This document shows, one piece after another, positions 1-6,400 of a stretch of DNA of 7,779 bases. The translations under genes were made by a program, and so were the position numbers. The stretch is from a bacterium (GTDB lineage: Bacteria; Krumholzibacteriota; Krumholzibacteriia; WVZY01). The notes under the pieces are model-generated. The model was given only the letters and a program-made list of their open reading frames with translations, made no database searches and had not been told where the DNA came from. Numbering within the stretch: the first letter of the stretch is position 1; the number at the start of each line of letters is the position of its first letter. The stretch is from contig JAPUJU010000282.1 of assembly GCA_027296025.1 (NCBI GenBank), positions 1 through 7,779 on the forward strand. Direction: 5' to 3'.

Positions 1-86
1 CGCTTCCCCAGGAGGCCCCGGCCAGTCACCCCGTGTGGCGGCCGTGAGGGTCAGAACAATTCCCGCTTTTTTTCGCCAACCTTCGC

Positions 87-92
87 TATACT
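87..92 (+). promoter_or_regulatory. Candidate -10 element upstream of the FecR-like gene
   Basis: TATACT at 87-92 matches the sigma-70 -10 consensus at five of six positions. It would start transcription near base 99 and leave a leader of about 54 bases before the ATG at 153. No good -35 hexamer lies 16-18 bases upstream; that position falls in and beside a run of seven T (67-73). The call rests on the -10 match and on its position in the only non-coding stretch before a two-gene rightward unit. The organism's sigma factor preferences are unknown. Confidence 0.3.
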
Positions 93-137
93 CGGGTGTA
101 ATTCATCTACCAATGAGCCACCCGTACGTCCATACCC

Positions 138-145
138 AGGAAAGG
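138..145 (+). promoter_or_regulatory. Ribosome binding site of the FecR-like gene
   Basis: AGGAAAGG lies 7 bases before the ATG at 153, a purine-rich Shine-Dalgarno sequence at normal spacing. It supports that start, which is also the one that opens directly into a signal peptide. Confidence 0.65.
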
Positions 146-152
146 CTACTCC

Positions 153-1088
153 ATGAGAAAACGTAACTACATACTGGCACTGCTGATGGGCATGTTGTCG
201 CTATCGCCCGCAGGCGCTCAGGAAAAGAGTCCTCTGGCGGTTCTGCTCTCCTGCAAGGGAGATGTCACAATCAAGAAGCCGTCCGGCGAGGCAATCAAGG
301 GCACGTTCGGGATCTCGCTGATGGACGGCGACGTCGTCCTGACGGGCGCCGATGCGTCCGCGGAGCTTCTCTACGAGGACGGCCTGTACGTCGAGGTGGG
401 ACCAGGTAGCGAGGTGCGTGTTGGAAAAGCATCGGGCGCCCCGAGCGACCCCTCCCCCGGACGGACGTTCGAGATGGTCCAGGACTTTATCAAACTCAAA
501 GATACCGAGGGAACCAGTCACCTCGCCGGGTTTCGCGGCAAACACGAGGAAGGGTTACGGCTCGAATCGCCGTCACAAACCCGCATCCGCGCGAACGACA
601 TCGTGTTCACCTGGAACGGTGCAGGAGCCGGCGACGAGTTGCGCGTAACGATCGAAAGCGAGTCGGGTGTTCATTTCCAGAAGGATGTAGAGGGGACCAC
701 CCGGTTCGAATACCCGCCCGAAGCGCCGGAACTCGTGCCCGGAACTTCGTATTCCTGGGCCGTGGAAACGACCGATCCGCTGCGATTTCCGCCGTTGAGG
801 AGTCCGGCGGCCTTTTTCGAAGTGATTACCCCTGAGGACGAAAACAGGCTCCAGGCTTCCCTCGCCGACATCAGCGGCGAGAAACACCGCGGCGGATCGG
901 CACACCCTCTCGTCCGAGCCAGCATCTTCCATGGTTTCGGTCTGCTCGACGACGCAATTGCTGAGACCCGCAAGGCCGTTGGGGAAGACAGTTCAAACCG
1001 GATGCTGCACGCCATCCTCGCCAACCTGTACGAGGAAGCGGGCAGGACGGACGAGGCCCTCGCCGAATACAAGAAACTCGCGGAGTAG
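153..1088 (+). CDS. Exported FecR-like domain protein with C-terminal TPR-like helices
   Basis: The 311-residue product starts with a Sec signal peptide (MRKRN, hydrophobic stretch to about residue 20, likely cleavage after AGA at 20-22), so it should be periplasmic or outer-surface. Residues about 28-92 resemble the FecR domain: a short beta strand with GDV, then DGDVVLTGADASAELLYEDG followed by VGPGSEVRV, the usual pattern of a threshold-type beta domain. Residues about 136-226 look like an Fn3/Ig-type beta sandwich (FTWNGAG, GTSYSWAVE, FFEVIT). Residues about 229-311 are helical, with at least two TPR-like units; the clearest is LYEEAGRTDEALAEYKKLAE. FecR of the iron-citrate system is an anti-sigma regulator, but this protein has neither the cytoplasmic anti-sigma part nor a membrane span, so that role should not be carried over. 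It lies 44 bases upstream of a co-oriented TPR-containing kinase and is probably in the same transcript. The fold assignment is reasonably sure; the function is unknown. Confidence 0.8.
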   Translation: MRKRNYILALLMGMLSLSPAGAQEKSPLAVLLSCKGDVTIKKPSGEAIKGTFGISLMDGDVVLTGADASAELLYEDGLYVEVGPGSEVRVGKASGAPSDPSPGRTFEMVQDFIKLKDTEGTSHLAGFRGKHEEGLRLESPSQTRIRANDIVFTWNGAGAGDELRVTIESESGVHFQKDVEGTTRFEYPPEAPELVPGTSYSWAVETTDPLRFPPLRSPAAFFEVITPEDENRLQASLADISGEKHRGGSAHPLVRASIFHGFGLLDDAIAETRKAVGEDSSNRMLHAILANLYEEAGRTDEALAEYKKLAE

Positions 1089-1091
1089 GCG

Positions 1092-1121
1092 TTAACATTG
1101 CGGTAACCGTTGCTCTGTAGT
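1092..1121 (+). promoter_or_regulatory. Possible promoter in the FecR-kinase gap
   Basis: TTAACA (1092-1097) matches the -35 consensus at five of six positions. It is followed after 18 bases by TGTAGT (1116-1121), which matches the -10 consensus at four of six. The predicted start, near 1128, would leave only about five bases before the ATG at 1133, giving a nearly leaderless mRNA. That would fit the lack of a good Shine-Dalgarno sequence there. The 44-base gap could equally be plain intra-operon spacer. Confidence 0.25.
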
Positions 1122-1132
1122 ACGTTTAGGCA

Positions 1133-2779
1133 ATGGACCGCACGGAGATTGCCGGATATTCGATCGAGGGCGTACTCGGCGAAGGCGGAATGGGTACGGT
1201 CTACCGGGCCCGTGACGCAACCCTCGAACGCCTGCTCGCCGTAAAAGTGATCCGCAAGGATGGGCTCCGGGGACCGGGTAAGGAACGCTTCCTGCGTGAA
1301 GCCCGCGCCTGTTCCCGCATAAACCACCCCAACATTATTACCGTTTATGCCGCCGGCGAAGAGGACGGTCATCCCTGGATGGCCATGGAACTCATCGAAG
1401 GTCGTACCGTTCGCCACGTCATCGACAACGATGGCACCATCCCCTGGCGTACTGCCGTCGAATGGACGATCGACATCCTCGACGCGCTCAACCGGCTCCA
1501 TAGCGAGGGAATCATTCACCGCGATCTCAAACCGGAGAACATCATGGTGACGGACGACGGCCTCGTCAAGTTGATGGACTTCGGGATCGCACGCATGGCG
1601 GCAAGTGAAACACTGACCGCGGAAGGCACGACGCTCGGCACCGCGCACTACATGTCCCCGGAACAAACCGCCGGTAAAAAGGTCGATGCCGCCAGTGACA
1701 TATTTTCGATCGCCTCGGTCCTCTACCAGATGCTCACGGGGCTCCTGGCGTTTCCAGGCGAGCACCCGATGGCGGTCATGTATTCGATAACCAATTCGGC
1801 GCCCAAACCGTTGCGCGATCACAACCCGGACCTTTCGGATGACCTCCAGTCCGTTCTCGACATCGCGTTCGAGAAGGATCCCGGCAAGCGTTTCGTGAAC
1901 GCCCGGGCGTTTGCCGACGCGCTCAGGCACCTCGTCGGTACCACGGAGGGACGGCGCGGCCAACCGTCCCGGAAACTGTTGATCGGTGTTGCGGGGCTCG
2001 CGGTCGCTGCGGCCATTGCCGCATCGGTCGTTTTCATCCAGTCCCGTGGCCAATCGAGAGGCCGCACAATCGATCGTGAAGCAGCCACCGCTCATAACGA
2101 GGCCGGCAGTGCGCTTCTAACTGACGGCGACCTTGAAGGCGCGAAGGCGGAGTTTCGCCTCGCGATTGAGAACGATCCGGACTTTTATCTTCCGTGGAAC
2201 AATCTGGGGAATATCGCGCGGCTCGAGGGCAACTACAATATTGCGGACTCGCTTCTCCACAAAACGGTGACCCTGGACCCATCCAATGGCGATGCTCTCT
2301 TTAATCTAGGTGATGTGAAAATCGAACTCGGTGACTCGGCGGCTGCCTTTATCTACTACGAGCGGTCCATCCACGAGGCACCCGATTTGTTGCCGGCATA
2401 CAACAACCTCGCATCCATCTTGATCGACCAGGGCGGATTGCTGGCATTAAAGGCGGCAGAAAAGTATATCGAGGACGGCCTCGCACGTGCCGAAGGGGTC
2501 AGTGGAGAATACGGAGTGCAGGCCAAATCGTATCTTTTGAAGAACCGGGGACGTCTTCGCACCGCCCAGGGGCGCGACGACGAAGCGCTGGCCGACTGGC
2601 AACTGGCTCTCACAACGAACCCCGCCTTGCTCGAGGCCCACTTGCTCTGCGCGCAGTGGTACGAGGACGCGGGGCGAATCGACGAGGCGAAACGGCACTG
2701 GCTGCCCGTAACACGATCCGAAGACGAACAGGAGCGGGACACGGCGATCCAGGCGCTCAACCGCCTGAACTCACAGTAG
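1133..2779 (+). CDS. Membrane Ser/Thr protein kinase (Hanks/PknB type) with extracytoplasmic TPR array
   Basis: This 548-residue protein phosphorylates Ser/Thr of target proteins using ATP. The kinase domain (about residues 8-268) has every key motif: glycine loop GEGGMG (16-21), lysine in AVKVI (K38), helix-C glutamate (E56), catalytic loop HRDLKPEN (129-136), DFG (149-151), activation segment with several Thr ending GTAHYMSPEQ (169-178), D189 and R253. It should therefore be active. One small deviation is DIFSIAS where most relatives have DIFSLG(V). A hydrophobic span at 282-302 follows a basic RK pair, which puts the kinase in the cytoplasm. About six TPR-like units follow (317-350, 351-385, 386-418, 419-455, 461-498, 499-532) and should face the periplasm, where they would bind a protein or peptide. 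The start is firm: an in-frame TAG at 1127-1129 excludes any upstream start, and the next Met lies inside the glycine loop. The ribosome binding site is poor, with only AGG 2 bases before the ATG. There are no PASTA repeats. Substrate and ligand are unknown. Confidence 0.95.
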   Translation: MDRTEIAGYSIEGVLGEGGMGTVYRARDATLERLLAVKVIRKDGLRGPGKERFLREARACSRINHPNIITVYAAGEEDGHPWMAMELIEGRTVRHVIDNDGTIPWRTAVEWTIDILDALNRLHSEGIIHRDLKPENIMVTDDGLVKLMDFGIARMAASETLTAEGTTLGTAHYMSPEQTAGKKVDAASDIFSIASVLYQMLTGLLAFPGEHPMAVMYSITNSAPKPLRDHNPDLSDDLQSVLDIAFEKDPGKRFVNARAFADALRHLVGTTEGRRGQPSRKLLIGVAGLAVAAAIAASVVFIQSRGQSRGRTIDREAATAHNEAGSALLTDGDLEGAKAEFRLAIENDPDFYLPWNNLGNIARLEGNYNIADSLLHKTVTLDPSNGDALFNLGDVKIELGDSAAAFIYYERSIHEAPDLLPAYNNLASILIDQGGLLALKAAEKYIEDGLARAEGVSGEYGVQAKSYLLKNRGRLRTAQGRDDEALADWQLALTTNPALLEAHLLCAQWYEDAGRIDEAKRHWLPVTRSEDEQERDTAIQALNRLNSQ

Positions 2780-2788
2780 CGACCGATC

Positions 2789-3346
2789 CTAGCGTCGGCC
2801 GAGTGCGTCGGCAAGAAAGTCATCCAGTTTCACCCGTGCGGGAGCAGACGAAGGCCGCGCGCTATCAGCACCGGGGGCCCCGACCATCTCGAGTCCGGCG
2901 ACATTGGGACGACGCACAAATGCCTCTCCGGTATCCTGATTTCGCTCGACATCGAATTTTCCCTGCGAGAATCCGAAGACTTGATAGCTGCCTTTATCAT
3001 ACCGCTCCAGAAAAAGCAGAACTTCCTCACCATTTGACCACTGAATCGCAGCACCGACTGACATTTTCACGTTGCCGACGACGCCGCCGAGCTGGGTGAC
3101 GCGGACAATCCCCTGGTTCTGTCCCTTGTGCGTCGCAGAAACGGTGATGGTCGCTTCCGTGAAGATCTTGCTGCGCTCCTGGTTCCAGTACGAACGGACC
3201 CCGGAAACCGTCCCCTGTACGACAAGGGCCGCATCGCTGCCCATTTGCTTCGGACTCCGGTAGATGACCTGCGTCGCGTTCGCCTGAGAGACAATAGCCA
3301 GCGACGAAACCGTCAGGATCGCCAGCGCCCGTGTGATTTGCTTCAT
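2789..3346 (-). CDS. Small exported protein of unknown function
   Basis: I place the start at the ATG at 3346 (185 residues) because GGAGGA lies just upstream on the minus strand. An in-frame TTG at 3364 would add six residues (LNTEEN) encoded by the binding site itself. The N-terminus is a Sec signal peptide (MKQITRALAI, then a hydrophobic core, likely cleavage after ANA at 22-24). The mature part (about 38-155) is mostly beta strand: ALVVQGTVSGV, a second strand pair ending in ATHKG, VRVTQLGGVVGNV, a GEEVLLFLERY segment, then YQVFGFSQGKFDV. From memory this order (QG/RG-V-V, LGG-V-G, GEEVLLFL, QGKF) recurs in predicted secreted proteins of unknown function in environmental bacteria, but I know no assigned activity. 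A Pro/Ala/Ser linker (157-171) leads to a short C-terminal helix (VKLDDFLADAL). There is no sorting domain, membrane anchor or catalytic motif. It lies 55 bases downstream of the large propeller gene and is probably co-transcribed with it. Confidence 0.85.
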   Translation of the reverse strand: MKQITRALAILTVSSLAIVSQANATQVIYRSPKQMGSDAALVVQGTVSGVRSYWNQERSKIFTEATITVSATHKGQNQGIVRVTQLGGVVGNVKMSVGAAIQWSNGEEVLLFLERYDKGSYQVFGFSQGKFDVERNQDTGEAFVRRPNVAGLEMVGAPGADSARPSSAPARVKLDDFLADALGRR

Positions 3347-3350
3347 ATTT

Positions 3351-3356
3351 TCCTCC
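3351..3356 (-). promoter_or_regulatory. Ribosome binding site that fixes the start of the small exported protein
   Basis: On the minus strand GGAGGA is followed by AAAT and then the ATG at 3346. This is the strongest Shine-Dalgarno sequence in the window, and it lies inside the extension that a TTG start at 3364 would translate. It therefore supports the shorter protein. Confidence 0.75.
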
Positions 3357-3401
3357 GTATTCAAATTGTTTTTCGTATCGTATTTATGCGTCTGACATCC
3401 A

Positions 3402-6400
3402 CTACTTCAGCATCACCATTTTCTTCGTCTTCACGAACGTGCCGGCGGTCATTCGGTAGAAGTACACGCCGCTCGCGACTGGCGCGCCGGAGTTCGTCTT
3501 GCCATCCCACTTGACCTCGTAGTGATCCGCCCGGCGCGGTTCATCCACGAGCGTCCGGACCCTGCGGCCTGCCACGTCGTATATGATGAGCCGGACGTGG
3601 GCATCATTGGCGACCGTGAACTGGATGGTCGTAGTCGGATTGAAGGGATTGGGGTAATTCTGCTCCAGGGCAAAATCAACTTTGTAACGAATCTCCCAGG
3701 GACCGAATACCTGACCCGGACCGGAATCCGGAACTTCCTCCAACTTGTAATAGTACGTGCGATTCGGACGAATCGTCCCGTCACGGTATTCGTACTCGGC
3801 GCCCGATCGCGTGCCCGATGAGGCGATCATGGCCTGTGTCACGCGTTGGTATGCCACAAGTTCATTGTCGGATCGCAGGACGTGGAATCCCCGGACACCC
3901 GTTTCGAAAGACGTCTGCCATTCAATCACAGCCGAGCGCGCGTCGATCCGCGCACCGGCTCCGGCGAGTGTCACAGCCACCGGAGCGACGATCGTGAAGG
4001 GTATGGGGGTAATCGACGAGCCGACTTCGTCTTCCGCTGTATAGATAGTGACGGCAACCTGGCATTCCTCCACATACATGTTGGGCGTTACCCACACGTA
4101 TTCGCCGGTGTCCGGAAGCCCTGACGCGATCTCCTGCCAGGACGCAGTGTCGCCCGGCGACCAGTGAAGGTCGACTTGGATTACGTCAGTGTCGTCTGGT
4201 GAGATCCAACGGATTGTGGTCGCGCGTTTCGCTACCAGCACTTCTCCACCAAGGGGAAAGACCATTTTCGGGTGTTTCACCTTGATGGTTGTTTGCGCCA
4301 CGAAGCAAGCCTCCTCGGCCTCGTCTCCTGCAGCGACAAATCCGGTAACGACCGCCAGCACAACGTTTCCGAGGGGAAGAAGCTCGTTAAATTTTCTGCG
4401 ATCGAAACGTATCTGCAGCTCCTCTCTGCCGTCCTTTTTTTTCTTTTTCACTTTCACCTTTTTCAGGTCCGCAGGTATTACATCGTTCAGTCTAATAGAC
4501 GCGATATCGATATCGCCGGCTTGATAGGGCAGCGGCAACTTTATCCACGCCTTGATATGCTTGAATTTCTTCTTCGGTTTTCTTTCGACTTTGATTTCTT
4601 TCGGACGCAGTTTCATGTCGGCGAGGATCACGGGTTTCGGCGGGCCGAGACTGAGAAAGATGACGGAGTTGTCGCCCGGGCTGGTCAAGAGCGCGAGCGT
4701 ACCGTCGGGCACGAAGGCAAGCGCAGACGGATCTTCACCAGCGTCGATCGTATCGACGACCGTGGCGGTCACGCCGGGAATCACCTCGCTGCCCGGTTCA
4801 AACACAGAGACACCATCGATCGTCTCGATAGACACAACGATGACGATGTCATTTTCCTCCTGAACTATGTACAGGAGGGTACCGTCCGGGTTCATGGAAA
4901 AGCTCTTTTTCTTCGACCCCTTAGCGGTTCGCGTAATCACTTCGTTTTCGCTCGGGCTGCCGGGTTCGACGTCGATGATCAAAACCTCGCCCTCGGTCGT
5001 CAACACAAAGAGCAGGCCGCCGTCCGGGTTCAAAATGAGTTGCTTTGTCGACTTGCCCTTACCCGTGCGTGAGATGACGCCGAAATCGACCGGATCGATC
5101 GTCAGATACCCATCGTCAGTACCAACCCAGAGGATCGTTCCATCGGGATGTATAGCGAGGCTCTTGTTTCGCGTACCGGTTCCGCCTCGCGTCAGTACTT
5201 CGTGAAACGTGGCGCTTAGAGGATCCGTGTCGATGAACGCGATGTCCTGCGAGGTTTCGCTGGCAACGATTGCCCGGTCGCCGTCCGGCGAAACGATAAT
5301 ATCCAGTGGACCGTCACCGACATTAAAGATAGTCGTAATAACCGTATTGAAGCCGCCAGATGCCGGATCGGTGTCAATCACGGTGACGTCACCGGAGACA
5401 CGGTTGGCTACGTAGGCCCGCGAACCGTCCGGGAGTAGCGCAATACCGATCGGATTCTGGCCCACCGGTATGGCCGGTTCCGACACGACATTTACGATGT
5501 CGAGCGGAACTACCGCATTTCCACCCGGACTTACCATCCATGCCCACGTTCCCGTCGCGTTTACGACCAGATTGTTGACGCCAACCACCGTCTCGGTCGA
5601 GTCGGCAACCTCAGTCACCGGAGTCGGAGTGGGTATGAGAAACGTGAACGGTATCGCGTTCGTTGTGTCCGGACCCGAGACCACGCGGAGGTTTCCGGAG
5701 GTCGCGGTCAGCGGAACGGTTGCCGTGATCGCATCAATCGTGGCCGCGTCTGGCGTGACCTGAACATCATTGAAAAGTACCAATGTCGCTGTCGGCCCGA
5801 ATCCAGTTCCCGACAACACGACCTGGACGAATGCTGCCGCGCTCGGCGGGTCAACGGCTTCCAGTACCAGGGGCAACGGAGTCGATATCGTGGCGAATGT
5901 CGATGTCGATGGGTTGGTCAGTGCACCGCCGTTGAGGTCGTCCACGTTTCCGGTGATGGTGAGTGTATAGTCACTTCCCTCCGCCAATGGACTCGACGGC
6001 GTAAAGGAAACGCGTGTGTCGTTATCCGTATAGCCGTGAACTCCTGGGATTGGTTCTGTCTCACTGGCTTTCAGAACGAAAAAACTGGTCAGGTCAACGG
6101 TTGCCGTGTCAACGGGACGGCTAAACGTCGCCTGAAACGCCGTCGTCGGGCTGACATCGACGCTGAACGGCGCCGGGATGAGATTCGACACGGTCATCGG
6201 GAGCGTGTCCGAGTTGACCACCGCCATCGCCGAAAAGTCGATCGGCGAGCCACCGAGTCCGCTCGTAGTCGCCCGGATCACCTGATTTCCGACGAGCGGG
6301 CCCAGCTTCACTCGTACCTCGGCGATACCGTTCTGGTCAGTGGAAACAATACGCGTCGAAGAACGGGTTCCCTCAATTTCCCCACCCCCGGAGATGAATT

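Noticed and set aside
21..39. Short hairpin GCCA-gt-CAC/GTG-TGGC near the left edge
   Set aside because: It is seven pairs with a two-base bulge in GC-rich sequence, with no T-run close behind and no gene context. This is expected by chance.
38..73. Possible intrinsic terminator before the first gene (GCGG/CCGC or GxGGG/CCCGC stem, then seven T at 67-73)
   Set aside because: The best stems are only 4-5 pairs with a mismatch or a long loop, and no upstream gene end is visible to need a terminator. The T-run alone is not enough.
113..166. Short upstream frame (17 codons, ATG 113 to TAA 166) overlapping the FecR-like start
   Set aside because: There is no ribosome binding site before its ATG, the codons show no attenuation-type residue run, and the overlap is out of frame. 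Chance is the simpler explanation.
671..2095. Long open frame (474 codons) on the minus strand across the FecR-like and kinase genes
   Set aside because: It is antisense to two well-supported genes, spans the gap between them, starts with no ribosome binding site I could see, and its translation is Arg/Gly/Asp-rich with no recognisable domain. It is what GC-rich codon bias produces opposite real genes.
3347..3401. Separate promoter or terminator between the giant gene and the small exported gene
   Set aside because: On the minus strand I see an AT-rich stretch with a TAAATA, but no matching -35 at correct spacing and no stem-loop. The region is better read as intra-operon spacer.
4272..5072. 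266-codon plus-strand frame opposite the second propeller
   Set aside because: It lies wholly antisense to the giant gene, and its Phe/Arg-rich sequence is the mirror of the Lys/Asp-rich coding strand (runs of F from the poly-Lys codons). It has no domain signal.
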